From: JBECKS01 sp964557005
GTDB lineage: Bacteria > Pseudomonadota > Gammaproteobacteria > Pseudomonadales > JBECKS01
NCBI GenBank assembly: GCA_964557005.1
Contig: CAZKYI010000003.1
Span: 1-64,000, forward strand
DNA length: 64,000 bases
Direction of reading: 5' to 3'
Below the pieces are notes generated by a model. That model searched no databases. It worked only from the letters and a program-made list of their open reading frames with translations, and was not told where the DNA came from. A program made the position numbers and the translations under genes. Below, one piece after another: positions 16,278 through 25,865 of this stretch (position 1 is the stretch's first letter; each line of letters opens with the position of its first letter).

Positions 16278-18860
16278 ATGATTTCCGAATTGATTGATTA
16301 CCTGAACCATCTGTTTGAAAGAACACCTGCGGCAATATTAAAAATACGCTGGCTTGTGTTGCTGATTTTTATCAGTTCCAGTGCCTTCATGTTTTATGGC
16401 GCGGCCACCCGCTTCAACATTGATATGTCTCTGGAAACCATGTTCAGCGCGGACGATCCGATTCGCGTTACGCTGAATGATTTTCGCCAACAGTTCGGCA
16501 GCGATGACGGCGTGTATATTGTGTATGAAGCGGCTGATGGCGATGTATTCTCGGAAAAATCCATTGCCACCATCGCCAAACTTCATCACGAACTCGATGA
16601 TGCCCGCGTTGCGCGCGACGAAAGTGCAACCGAACTCACGCGCATCGAAACCATCGACAGCCTCTACAATGTGCGCTTGCAAAAAGTGGAAGGCGATACG
16701 CTGATTGCACAAAAACTGCTGGCCACCGATTTTCCGAAAAATGCCGAGGAACGCGAAAGCAAACGCAGCACCGCACTGGATCAGGACATGTTCCGCCTTG
16801 CCTATTTTTCCGACAATTTCCGCTACGGCGGTATTCGTATCAAAACCGATTTCGGCACCATTGTTAAAGGCAGCAAGAAAAAAACAGAAAGCACTCAGGA
16901 AAATTTATTGAGTGACGATTTGGCAATGGATTTCACTGATGACTTCGCCAATGACATGGAATTTGCTGGCGGCCTCGCCTTCGACGAAAGCATTTCCGAA
17001 CAGCGCATTGAATATGAAACCACGCACATGGACGAATACCTGCTGTTTATGGAAGCCCTGCGTGAAATAACCGACAAACCCGAATATGCGCATTTCAAAT
17101 TCCACTATTCAGGTAATGCGCCGATGATGGAATTTGCCACCCAAACCATGAAACAAGGCAGCGGTTTGATTACAGGCATGCTGGTGGTGTTCATCTTTCT
17201 GCTTTGGTATTTGTTCCGCTCCTTTAGCGCGGTGGTGTGGCCAGTCGGTGTGATTCTGGTGAGCGTGGGCTGGGCTATCGGTGCCTTTTCCTGGCTGGGC
17301 ATTACCCTGTCGAGCCTGGTCATGTTGACGGCGATGTTAGTGATGGCGGTGGGTGTTGCAACCTGTGTGCATGTACTGAGCACCTATGGCATTTATCGAA
17401 AAGAAGGACAGGAACACACGCAAGCCATCGCCACTGCCTATCGCCAAACTGGCTGGGCGATTTTTCTTACTTCCATTACCACCATGGCTGGCATGCTTGC
17501 CTTGCTCACCAGCGATATGCCGCAAATTTCGATGTTTGGTCTGTTATCGACAACGGGTGTGCTCATCATGTATTTGATGATTATGTTTGTGCTGCCAATT
17601 TGTCTGGAATACTGGCGACCTTACAGCGATACCGATAAAAATCAAAAACAACGCAGTTGGCTGCAACCGATTTTGCAAAAAATTCCCGGCTTCACCGAGC
17701 GCCATGCCAAACCCATTGTTACCATTTATCTGCTTGCGTTTGCGGTGTTAATTTACGGCACGTTCAACGTCAAGGTGGATACCAACATCACCGAATCCAC
17801 CAAGGAAGGCAGTGAAATCCGCGAAGCGGCGCGTGTCATCGACAGCTTTATGATGGGTGGGCAAACCATGGAAGTGATTCTCAATCTGGATAATCACAAT
17901 GCGGTAAAAGACCCTGCCTTGTTGAAAGCGATTGAGGCTTTTCAGGCGCATATTCTGGAAAACTACGCTCAGTATATTGTGAAGTCTTTTTCAATTTCCG
18001 ATTATGTAAAAGATACTAACAAGGCCATGAATGAAGACAGGGACGAATACAGAGTTATCCCTGATGACCCTTATCTGGTTGCGCAACTATTGTACCTGTT
18101 TGACAACTCCAATCCCGAAGACCGTCGCAGCCTGGTGAGTGACGATTACAGCAGAACCCATATCACCATTCAGTTAAAAAATGCCGGTTCCTATGAATAC
18201 ACCGATGTGTTTGATGCGCTTGATCAGGATATCGAACATTATTTCGGTAGTTTTCTTGCACAAAGCGATCAGGCAAGCATTCTCACCACCGGCACACTGC
18301 CGATGATGATGCGTCTGGTAGATACCATGAGCTGGTCACAAATCAAAAGTTTCAGTGTTGCGGCCATCATTATTTCCCTGTTTTTGATTCTTGCCGTGAG
18401 CAATATCAACGGCGGGTTGCTTTCAGTAATTCCCAACATTCTCCCTGCGGTCTCTACTTTCGGTTTAATGGGATTGTTAGGTATTTCGCTTGATACCGAC
18501 ACTCTGATTGTTGCGCCACTGATTATCGGGATTGCGGTGGACGATACCATTCACTTCATGGTGCATTATCGGGAACTCTGGCTTAAAACCGGTAATGTGC
18601 GCGAATCCCTCAAAGAAACCATTTACGAAGTCGGTCAGGCGGTGAGTTTTACCACCGTGATTCTTGCGACCGGCTTTCTGGTATTGGTGTTCTCGGATTT
18701 TATCGGCATTGCAAAGATTGGTGCTTTCGGCGCCTTTGCGATTGTGATTGCACTTTCCTGCGATTTACTTTTGATACCTGCTGCAATTCATTTAATCAAA
18801 CCCGATCTTGGCCGAAAAAAATATCTGGCCAGAGTTCAAAGCAAAACCCAACCTGCCTGA
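16278..18860 (+). CDS. RND/MMPL-superfamily exporter
   Basis: An 860-residue inner-membrane protein built as two halves, each with one N-terminal membrane helix, a large periplasmic loop and a block of five helices (about 295-455 and 690-850). It belongs to the group of hydrophobe/sterol-sensing-type RND proteins (COG1033), not the drug-efflux AcrB group. No membrane-fusion protein is encoded beside it. Such proteins move lipids or hopanoids to the outer membrane. It is followed by a LolA-like protein and a beta-barrel protein, a set that fits envelope lipid transport. Confidence 0.88.
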   Translation: MISELIDYLNHLFERTPAAILKIRWLVLLIFISSSAFMFYGAATRFNIDMSLETMFSADDPIRVTLNDFRQQFGSDDGVYIVYEAADGDVFSEKSIATIAKLHHELDDARVARDESATELTRIETIDSLYNVRLQKVEGDTLIAQKLLATDFPKNAEERESKRSTALDQDMFRLAYFSDNFRYGGIRIKTDFGTIVKGSKKKTESTQENLLSDDLAMDFTDDFANDMEFAGGLAFDESISEQRIEYETTHMDEYLLFMEALREITDKPEYAHFKFHYSGNAPMMEFATQTMKQGSGLITGMLVVFIFLLWYLFRSFSAVVWPVGVILVSVGWAIGAFSWLGITLSSLVMLTAMLVMAVGVATCVHVLSTYGIYRKEGQEHTQAIATAYRQTGWAIFLTSITTMAGMLALLTSDMPQISMFGLLSTTGVLIMYLMIMFVLPICLEYWRPYSDTDKNQKQRSWLQPILQKIPGFTERHAKPIVTIYLLAFAVLIYGTFNVKVDTNITESTKEGSEIREAARVIDSFMMGGQTMEVILNLDNHNAVKDPALLKAIEAFQAHILENYAQYIVKSFSISDYVKDTNKAMNEDRDEYRVIPDDPYLVAQLLYLFDNSNPEDRRSLVSDDYSRTHITIQLKNAGSYEYTDVFDALDQDIEHYFGSFLAQSDQASILTTGTLPMMMRLVDTMSWSQIKSFSVAAIIISLFLILAVSNINGGLLSVIPNILPAVSTFGLMGLLGISLDTDTLIVAPLIIGIAVDDTIHFMVHYRELWLKTGNVRESLKETIYEVGQAVSFTTVILATGFLVLVFSDFIGIAKIGAFGAFAIVIALSCDLLLIPAAIHLIKPDLGRKKYLARVQSKTQPA

Positions 18861-18883
18861 TGCTTTAAAAGAGGAGAACACCC

Positions 18884-19777
18884 ATGAAAAAATTTGTTAG
18901 CCATATGCTTGTTACAAGCAGTCTGATATTCAGCAGCACATCCTTGTTTGCCGAAATGAGCGCCGCAGAGATTATGGAAAAGGTGGATCGCATGCAGCGC
19001 GAAGCAAATGATTCAACACTTTCAAAATCACAACTTTCAAGCTGTAATTTTGTAACGCAAAATAATCGCCCGGTGTGCAGCGACAGACCGCGTGTCAAAG
19101 TAATTGAATCGGTTTCAAAACAATATGGTGCTGAAAAGAAAGACGGCAAAAATATTTCTTTTGTATTGGAACCGGCCAGCGAAAAAGGCATCGGCATGCT
19201 GACTTACAGCTATGATGATGAAGATAAAGACACCGAAAGCTGGCTGTATCTTTCTGCCTTGGGAAAAGTCAAACGCATGGTTTCAGGCGGTAAAGAGGAA
19301 CAGGAACCTGTGGCTTTTTTTGGTTCTGAATTTACCACTGAGGATATGGAAAACGGCAAGATTGACGAGTTCACGCACAAAATTGTTCAGGAAGGAAAAT
19401 ATGGCACTTCCGAAGTGTGGGTAATTGAATCCATTCCAACCGAAAAGCGTCTGAAAAAAACCCGCTACAGCAAATCACTCTCATGGGTGGATAAGGAAAA
19501 AATGGTGGTGGTGCGAACACAAAACTATGACAAGCGCGGCACACTATGGAAAAGAATCGATTCCAAAAATTTTATTCCTTACGATGGCGCATGGAAGGCA
19601 TTGGAAATCAGTGTAATGAATGTCAAGGACAACCGCATGTCGAGCATCTTCACCGAAGAGATTGCGGTTAAAGTGAATGTCAATGAAGAATTTTTAACCC
19701 AACGACCACTCACCGATTTTGCATTCAGAGAGAAAAATCTGGAAGAACTGCGAAAAACTTCAGTCAAGACACAGTAA
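18884..19777 (+). CDS. Outer-membrane lipoprotein-sorting (LolA-like) periplasmic protein
   Basis: A 297-residue secreted protein with a signal peptide cleaved after about Ala23 (SLFAEMSA). It matches the LolA-like family found beside RND exporters: an AxEIMEKVDRM start, WLYLSALGKVKRMVSGGKEE at about 117-136, then SKSLSWVDKEKMVVVRTQNYDKRG. The LolA fold carries a lipid moiety in a half-barrel. It has GAGGAG upstream and lies between the RND gene and the barrel gene, suggesting it ferries cargo across the periplasm. The specific lipid is unknown. Confidence 0.8.
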   Translation: MKKFVSHMLVTSSLIFSSTSLFAEMSAAEIMEKVDRMQREANDSTLSKSQLSSCNFVTQNNRPVCSDRPRVKVIESVSKQYGAEKKDGKNISFVLEPASEKGIGMLTYSYDDEDKDTESWLYLSALGKVKRMVSGGKEEQEPVAFFGSEFTTEDMENGKIDEFTHKIVQEGKYGTSEVWVIESIPTEKRLKKTRYSKSLSWVDKEKMVVVRTQNYDKRGTLWKRIDSKNFIPYDGAWKALEISVMNVKDNRMSSIFTEEIAVKVNVNEEFLTQRPLTDFAFREKNLEELRKTSVKTQ

Positions 19778-19783
19778 ACCATC

Positions 19784-21094
19784 ATGAACAGACGACTTAC
19801 ACTCACTGCCAGCCTGATTTATGCTGTTGCATTCGCGCATCACACGGTGCTTCATGCAGATAACAATTTACTCGAAGATGATTTTCTCCTGCATGATGAC
19901 AGCACGCCGCTGATTGCCAACAAGCAAACACAAGCTTCGTGGCAGGATTATTTTGTGACGACGCTCAGCCATGAACAAACACGCAATGATGAAGGCGACA
20001 CGCGCTTTTTGCGTTATTCAGCGCGCGTTGAATACGAACAAGCCTTTGCCAAAGGCTGGTTCGGCAGAGTCGATGTCAAAGGCAGCAGCTACCGCAGCCT
20101 CGACCAGCAAGCACAACAACGCGGTGAAACTTACGAAAAAGCCACCTTGAAAGCTGCATGGTTGCAATACAGCCAGGGTGCCTGTGTGCATAAAGCGGGG
20201 CAACAAACCCTGATGTGGGGCGAAGTTACTGGCACCTTCACCGTCGATGACATCACGCCGTTTGATTTTACCGAACAACTGCTCACCGACTACGCCAACA
20301 TTCGTTTGGCAGTACCGATGTGGCAAAGCAACTGTTATCTCGACAACAAAAAAGAAGTGCAGGTTTTTTATATTCCCAACGCCAAACTGCATCGCATGAG
20401 TCACCTTAATGATGAATACAGTTTGAAACTGGCGACCAATGTCGATGATGAGGATCTTGATGCTGAATTCGGTGCACGGTTTAAATTTGTTATGGGAAAA
20501 ACCGAATTCGCATTGATGGCGGCCGATTTGATTTCCAATTTCCCAACCGTTGTGCTGGTGCCTGCGCCATCTGTTGCACCGCCAGGTACACCGCCCATGC
20601 AAATCCCTGTGTTAAGTGAATACGAATTGTATGGTTTAAGTTTCAGTCACAGTTCAGGTGCCTGGCAATTTAACGGTGATGTGGCGTTTAAAACTGATCA
20701 ACTGGTTGAGGGAAGCTTCGCACAATCCAGTGATGTCATCGCTGCGGCTTTTGGCTTTGAATATCTCACCAAAAGCAATCACAACCTCAGTGCAGGTATC
20801 TGGGGTGAATATGCGCTCGATAACGATTTCACCGCCAATCAAAATGAAAGCACGCCTTTCCTCACTGTGAGCTGGCGCAAAACCTATCTCAACGATAATC
20901 TGAATTTGAGCTTGCTCGCCAACGGCAGGGAAAAACCGCGTTCAAGCTCTACCACTGCACAAGCCAGTTATCAGCTCAATGATTACTGGAACATTGCAGG
21001 TGCTTTAACCGTAGCCGATCAAAAAACCGGCACCGTAAACCCACTGCTGAGTGATGACAACGAAGCCACACTCATCGTCAAGTATCAATTCTGA
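19784..21094 (+). CDS. Outer-membrane beta-barrel protein of the RND/LolA-like cluster
   Basis: A 436-residue protein with an N-terminal signal peptide (cleavage near HADNN, about residue 25). Alternating amphipathic strands run through the chain and it ends in Phe (LIVKYQF), the classic barrel-assembly signal. The style is DUF1302-like. It starts six bases after the LolA-like gene and its TGA overlaps the TetR ATG. The most economical reading is an outer-membrane component for the cargo of the RND protein. That role is inferred from position. Confidence 0.7.
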   Translation: MNRRLTLTASLIYAVAFAHHTVLHADNNLLEDDFLLHDDSTPLIANKQTQASWQDYFVTTLSHEQTRNDEGDTRFLRYSARVEYEQAFAKGWFGRVDVKGSSYRSLDQQAQQRGETYEKATLKAAWLQYSQGACVHKAGQQTLMWGEVTGTFTVDDITPFDFTEQLLTDYANIRLAVPMWQSNCYLDNKKEVQVFYIPNAKLHRMSHLNDEYSLKLATNVDDEDLDAEFGARFKFVMGKTEFALMAADLISNFPTVVLVPAPSVAPPGTPPMQIPVLSEYELYGLSFSHSSGAWQFNGDVAFKTDQLVEGSFAQSSDVIAAAFGFEYLTKSNHNLSAGIWGEYALDNDFTANQNESTPFLTVSWRKTYLNDNLNLSLLANGREKPRSSSTTAQASYQLNDYWNIAGALTVADQKTGTVNPLLSDDNEATLIVKYQF

Positions 21095-21705
21095 TGTCTG
21101 CGCCCACACTTCACGACAGCAAGAAACGCATCATTCTTGAGGCAGGCATCAAGGTGCTGCGTGAGCGTGGTATTTCCAATACCAGCATGAATGACATCAT
21201 TCGTGAATCGGGATTAAGCAAGGGCGGTGTTTACCATTACTTCGCCAGCAAAAATGATTTGTTGATTGGGCTGTGGAATTATTTTTTTGAAATTTACGCG
21301 ATTTCCAATCTCACCACCCTGCAAAATAATCCAGCCTTGCAAAACAAACCTGCCATAGAGCAAATTGATACGCTGATACAGCAACACGAAGCCACCCTCG
21401 ATGACATGAGCAAGGATTTGCACCTGATGATGGATTTGCTGCTGGAAGCCTTCCATAACGACGAACTGAAAAAAGTGTTTAACCAGCAGTACCAGTTGAT
21501 TTTCAACATTCTGAAATCACTGATTGAAACCGCCCAACAACAAGGTGATATCCGCAAGGACGTTGACAGCCACATGCTCAGCACTTCCTTGCTGGCCATT
21601 TTTGATGGCTTCAATTTCATGCACCAGATTCTCGACAACACCGAAAACTATCCGCGCATGGCGTTGGCAGCCGCCAGACTGCTGCTCAAGGGTGTACAGG
21701 CATAA
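21094..21705 (+). CDS. TetR-family transcriptional regulator
   Basis: A 203-residue regulator. The N-terminal HTH is clear: ILEAGIKVLRERGISNTSMNDIIRESGLSKGGVYHYF, where the tail SKGGVYHYF is the TetR recognition helix region. The C-terminal part is a helical ligand-binding domain. Its start overlaps the stop of the barrel gene, so it is the fourth gene of the exporter operon and is probably autoregulatory. The palindrome at 16190-16201 is the candidate operator. The ligand is unknown but may be the exported hydrophobe. Confidence 0.92.
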   Translation: MSAPTLHDSKKRIILEAGIKVLRERGISNTSMNDIIRESGLSKGGVYHYFASKNDLLIGLWNYFFEIYAISNLTTLQNNPALQNKPAIEQIDTLIQQHEATLDDMSKDLHLMMDLLLEAFHNDELKKVFNQQYQLIFNILKSLIETAQQQGDIRKDVDSHMLSTSLLAIFDGFNFMHQILDNTENYPRMALAAARLLLKGVQA

Positions 21706-21785
21706 AAAAGACTACGAAGGCTTAAATGGTCTTGCTACACTGCGTATGACTTTTGTGCTTACTAAAAAAAACAAAAAGGCGCTGT

Positions 21786-24338
21786 GTGAATAAACAAAAC
21801 TTCTGGAAAAAAGACTGGTTTCTCGGTCTTGTCATTGTCGTTGTATTCGGCGGATTTTTCTTTACCAGTTTCACTCAGGGCATTGAGCGCTGGGCGTATG
21901 ATTTGGGCTTGAATGCCACCTCCGCCGAACCTAACAGGCAAATTGCCGTACTCGCCATCGATGAAAAAAGTCTCGAAACCGTTGGCCGTTGGCCGTGGTC
22001 GCGCCATATTCATGCACAAGCGGTTGCCAAACTTCATGCCGCAGGTGCCAAGGTTATTGGTCACACTGCATTTTTCTTTGAGCCACAGGAAGACCCTGGC
22101 CTTGCCGTGATTCAGGACCTCAATCAATACATTCTCGACAGTGGTCTTACCCAAAGTGAAAGCTATGGGGAAACCGATACCGACATGTTGCTGCTCGGTA
22201 TCGAAGAGAAATTACAACAAGCCCGAATACTGCTCGATAGCGATCAGGCGCTCGGCGATGCTATCGGCGCCGCAGGTAATGTGGTCTTACCTACGTTCAT
22301 GTTACTGGGCGAAGCCTACGGTAAACCCGATCACGAAACTCCCGACCATGTATTGCTCTATGCGCTCAGCAACATGCAAGGTGGGTACTTCCCCCTAACC
22401 GCCTACAACCTGTTATTTCCCACCGAAAAAGTAGGTGCCTTTGCAGCGGGTATGGGGCATTTAAATGCCATTCTCGATGTCGATGGCTCGGTGCGCAGCG
22501 ATGCGCTGGTGGTGGATTATTACGGCGATTACTACCCCAGCATGTCGCTGATGCTGGCAGCCAAAACCCTCAATCTCGATTTAAACGAAGTGCTGGTGAC
22601 TGGTGCGCCTTCGGTCAAAATCGGCAAACTGAGCATCAAGGTCGATGAGCAACTCAAAATGCTGCCCTTCTACTATAAACAGCAAGATGGCAGACCACCC
22701 TTTTCGGTCAATTCCTTTTCCGATTTTTATTTCGATGTGATTCCTGTCGAACAATTCAAAGGTAAAACCGTGTTGATTGGCGCAACCGCTTCGGGGCTGG
22801 GCACAACCATGGTGACACCTGTGAGTGCAGCGATGTCGCCTGTGCTTGCGCTGGCGCACACGCTCTCCAGCATTTTGCAGGAAGATTTTTTCATTCAGCC
22901 TGCGTGGTCTGCATGGGTACAACTCGCCGCCTTTTTATTTGTTGCACTGTTTCTAACCGCGTTGTTACCGCGTTTAAATGCGCAAAACGGTGCCCTGATT
23001 TCACTCGGAATTGCCGCGCTGTTGCTGATTGCCCATTTTGTACTGATGACCACCCAACGTATGTGGATTCCGTTGATGACACCGATTCTGATGTTGGTGC
23101 TCGGTTACCTGTTACTCACCACCAAGCGTTTCTTTGTCAGTGAAAAAGGCAAGGCCAGCGCCGATCTGGAATCGGCCGAAAGTAATCGCATGTTAGGTCT
23201 GGCGTTTCAGGGGCAAGGACAACTCGATATGGCCTTCGAAAAATTCCGCAAATGCCCGAAAGATGAATCACTGGCCGAAGCACTCTACAACCTCGCACTC
23301 GACTTCGAGCGCAAGCGCCAGTTTGCCAAATCGGGGAATGTGTATCGTTATATTTATGATTTTGCACCCAAGTTCAAGGATGTTGCCGAGCGCCTTGATC
23401 GCAGCAAAAAAATGGAAGAAACCATCATCATTGGCCCGGGCGGCGGTACCAATGCCACACTGATTATGACAGGCGGTGATATGGAAAAACCGCAACTGGG
23501 ACGTTACGAAATTATCAAGGAGCTGGGCAAGGGTGCGATGGGTATGGTGTATCTGGGTCATGACCCGAAAATCGCACGCGATGTTGCCATCAAGACCATG
23601 GCGCTGAGTCAGGAATTTGAAGGCGATGCCTTGAAAGATGTGAAGGAGCGTTTCTTCCGCGAAGCTGAAACCGCAGGACGATTGAATCACCCCAACATCG
23701 TCACCATGCTCGATGCGGGTGAAGAACATGACCTCGCCTACATTGCGATGGAGTTTCTCAAAGGCCGTGATCTGGCCGACCATGTGCGCCCCGACACCTT
23801 GTTAGCACCCGCTACGGTGTTTGACATTTTGTTCAAGGCTGCCGATGCACTGGATTATGCACACTCGCTCAATGTGGTTCACCGCGACATCAAACCCGCC
23901 AACATCATGTATGAGCCCAACGCCAAAGAAGTGAAAATTACCGACTTTGGCATTGCGCGTATTACTGATTCCAATAAAACCAAAACTGGCACGATTCTGG
24001 GAACCCCTTCCTACATGTCTCCCGAACAGTTGTCAGGCAAACATGTAGACGGGCGCTCCGATTTGTTTTCCCTGGGAGTCATGGCTTACCAGATGTTATG
24101 TGGTGTCCTGCCTTTTCAGGGCGATTCCATGGCTGCACTGATGTTCCAGATTGCCAATGAGCCGCATCCGAAAATCCGTACCTTTAATTCCAAACTGCCA
24201 CCTGAGCTTGAGAAGTTTTTTGACAAGGCTCTGGCGAAAAATCCTGATCAACGCTTCGCAACTGGCAAGGCATTTTCAACTGGCTTGAAAGCTTGTCTGG
24301 CTGCCGCAAAAAAACGACGCGAAGCTAAAGATGCTTAA
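21786..24338 (+). CDS. CHASE2-domain membrane Ser/Thr protein kinase
   Basis: An 850-residue receptor kinase. One N-terminal helix (about 10-28) leads to a periplasmic CHASE2 sensor (about 40-360, with the RQIAVLAIDEKSLETVGRWPW start). Further membrane helices lie at about 375-450, followed by a TPR-like helical linker. The eukaryote-type kinase domain covers about 573-840: glycine loop GKGAMGMVYLG, VAIK lysine, HRDIKPAN catalytic loop near 698, DFG, and SPEQ. All catalytic residues are present. The GTG at 21786 is chosen because family-like sequence begins there. PP2C and FHA genes follow directly, giving a kinase/phosphatase/reader set. Confidence 0.9.
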   Translation: MNKQNFWKKDWFLGLVIVVVFGGFFFTSFTQGIERWAYDLGLNATSAEPNRQIAVLAIDEKSLETVGRWPWSRHIHAQAVAKLHAAGAKVIGHTAFFFEPQEDPGLAVIQDLNQYILDSGLTQSESYGETDTDMLLLGIEEKLQQARILLDSDQALGDAIGAAGNVVLPTFMLLGEAYGKPDHETPDHVLLYALSNMQGGYFPLTAYNLLFPTEKVGAFAAGMGHLNAILDVDGSVRSDALVVDYYGDYYPSMSLMLAAKTLNLDLNEVLVTGAPSVKIGKLSIKVDEQLKMLPFYYKQQDGRPPFSVNSFSDFYFDVIPVEQFKGKTVLIGATASGLGTTMVTPVSAAMSPVLALAHTLSSILQEDFFIQPAWSAWVQLAAFLFVALFLTALLPRLNAQNGALISLGIAALLLIAHFVLMTTQRMWIPLMTPILMLVLGYLLLTTKRFFVSEKGKASADLESAESNRMLGLAFQGQGQLDMAFEKFRKCPKDESLAEALYNLALDFERKRQFAKSGNVYRYIYDFAPKFKDVAERLDRSKKMEETIIIGPGGGTNATLIMTGGDMEKPQLGRYEIIKELGKGAMGMVYLGHDPKIARDVAIKTMALSQEFEGDALKDVKERFFREAETAGRLNHPNIVTMLDAGEEHDLAYIAMEFLKGRDLADHVRPDTLLAPATVFDILFKAADALDYAHSLNVVHRDIKPANIMYEPNAKEVKITDFGIARITDSNKTKTGTILGTPSYMSPEQLSGKHVDGRSDLFSLGVMAYQMLCGVLPFQGDSMAALMFQIANEPHPKIRTFNSKLPPELEKFFDKALAKNPDQRFATGKAFSTGLKACLAAAKKRREAKDA

Positions 24339-24354
24339 CACATAGGGTATTGAT

Positions 24355-25155
24355 ATGTTTGATTGGCAACTCAGTGGAAAAACAGACGTAGGGCGTGTAC
24401 GAGAGCTCAACGAAGATTGCATTCTGTGTAATCAAACCCTCGGTTTTGTAGTGCTGGCAGACGGCATGGGCGGGCATCAGGGCGGTGAAATCGCCAGTGC
24501 AATGGCGGTATCAAGCATTACTCAGGATCTCGAAGCCGCTGCAAAGAGCCTGAATGCAGGTGACGAACAGTCTCAGAATATTGCCATTGGTGATTTACTG
24601 GAAAATGCCGTCAAAAAAGCCAATGCTGAAATTTTTGCCACTGCTGAAACCAATGAACACTACAAAGGCATGGGCACGACAGTGGTGGTCGCACTTACGC
24701 ATAACAACAGACTTCACTTTGCCCATGTAGGGGATTCACGCCTGTATCGTTTCAGTAACAAGACTCTGGAACAACTCACCAAAGATCACTCACTGGTGAA
24801 TGAGTTACTCGATCAGGGCTATTACAAATCTTCCGAAGAAGCGGCTCAGGCAGGCCAGAAAAATGTGATTACCCGTGCGGTGGGTATTGCTGCCGATGTT
24901 CGTGTCGATGTCAATTCTGTGAGCGCAAACGATAAAGATGTATTCCTGCTTTGTTCAGATGGCTTGAACGATATGATTAGCAATGACGAAATCAGCGAGT
25001 TGATTCAAAATCACAGCGAACACGAAGCCTTGCTCAATGCCCTGATTGGCAGCGCCTGTGATGCAGGCGGCAGAGACAACGTATCGGTGATATTGATGCA
25101 GGCAACAAAAAGCAGTTTGTTAAAAAAATCATTGGGTTGGTTGTTCAAGAGTTAA
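24355..25155 (+). CDS. PP2C-family Ser/Thr protein phosphatase
   Basis: A 266-residue phosphatase of the PppA/Stp type. The metal-binding motifs are intact: DGMGGHQGGE at about 41-50, GMGTTVVVAL, HVGDSRLYR, CSDGLNDM and DNVSVIL near the C-terminus. It should reverse phosphorylation by the upstream CHASE2 kinase, whose gene ends 16 bases earlier. The FHA gene follows 17 bases downstream. Unlike T6SS-linked sets, no secretion genes are seen nearby. Confidence 0.93.
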   Translation: MFDWQLSGKTDVGRVRELNEDCILCNQTLGFVVLADGMGGHQGGEIASAMAVSSITQDLEAAAKSLNAGDEQSQNIAIGDLLENAVKKANAEIFATAETNEHYKGMGTTVVVALTHNNRLHFAHVGDSRLYRFSNKTLEQLTKDHSLVNELLDQGYYKSSEEAAQAGQKNVITRAVGIAADVRVDVNSVSANDKDVFLLCSDGLNDMISNDEISELIQNHSEHEALLNALIGSACDAGGRDNVSVILMQATKSSLLKKSLGWLFKS

Positions 25156-25172
25156 CTACTAGGGAAACAAAC

Positions 25173-25853
25173 ATGGCGGCAAAACTTATTGTGTCGAAAA
25201 ATAATCAGGAAGTGACTCAGGTTCATCTGGAAAGGACGGTGTTGACCATTGGCAGAAAACACATCAACGACTTGCATCTTGATGATTTAAGCGTCAGTGG
25301 TACGCATGCAAAAATCCTTACTGTAGGTAAGGATTCATTTATTGAAGATTTGAACAGTACCAACGGCACTTTCATTAACGGTAAAAAAATCCAGAAAACG
25401 CCTATCAAGCATCTCGATTTAATCAAGATTGGAGAATACGAATTACGTTATCTCAATGATGTAGCCTCGGTTGATAACGACATGGAAAAAACCGTCATTT
25501 TACAGGCGGGTTCCATCACCATGGACGACCCTGAAAAACCCAAAGCAGTTTCCGGAAATCCCGTAAAACCCGTTGTTAGCAGCGACAGCTCTGAAGCAAG
25601 GCTGACCGTGATGAATGGCGCTTCCAAAGGCAAGTATCTTACCTTGTCCAAAATCATTACCCGCGTAAAAGGCCCTCAAGGGCAAAGCAATCTCATCTCC
25701 AAAAAAGATGATGGCTACTACATTCTGAATACCCTGCCCGCAGATTTGGCACCTGCCGTGAATGGCAAAGTGGTGGGGGTCGGCTCCATCAAGCTCAACA
25801 ATGGCGATGTCATCTCGATGGGTAGCAACCAATTAAAATTTTCATCTGACTAA
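25173..25853 (+). CDS. FHA-domain protein with a second degenerate FHA-like half
   Basis: A 226-residue cytoplasmic protein. The first 95 residues form a canonical FHA domain: IGRKHINDLHL, SVSGTHAKI and NSTNGTFING supply the phosphothreonine-binding Arg, Ser, His and Asn positions. After a linker rich in Pro, Lys and Val, residues 140-226 look like another FHA-like fold (RLTVMNGASKGKYLTL, then INGKVVGVGS-type turn and DVISMGSNQLKF) that lacks the GR and SxxH motifs. It should read phosphothreonines made by the adjacent kinase. The ATG at 25173 follows AGGGAAAC; the longer frame overlaps the phosphatase. Confidence 0.88.
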   Translation: MAAKLIVSKNNQEVTQVHLERTVLTIGRKHINDLHLDDLSVSGTHAKILTVGKDSFIEDLNSTNGTFINGKKIQKTPIKHLDLIKIGEYELRYLNDVASVDNDMEKTVILQAGSITMDDPEKPKAVSGNPVKPVVSSDSSEARLTVMNGASKGKYLTLSKIITRVKGPQGQSNLISKKDDGYYILNTLPADLAPAVNGKVVGVGSIKLNNGDVISMGSNQLKFSSD

Positions 25854-25865
25854 CGCTACCTCTGT

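Noticed and set aside
21753..21786. TTG start at 21753 for the CHASE2 kinase
   Set aside because: The first eleven residues are a basic, A-rich run with no family character; the GTG at 21786 begins just before the first membrane helix.
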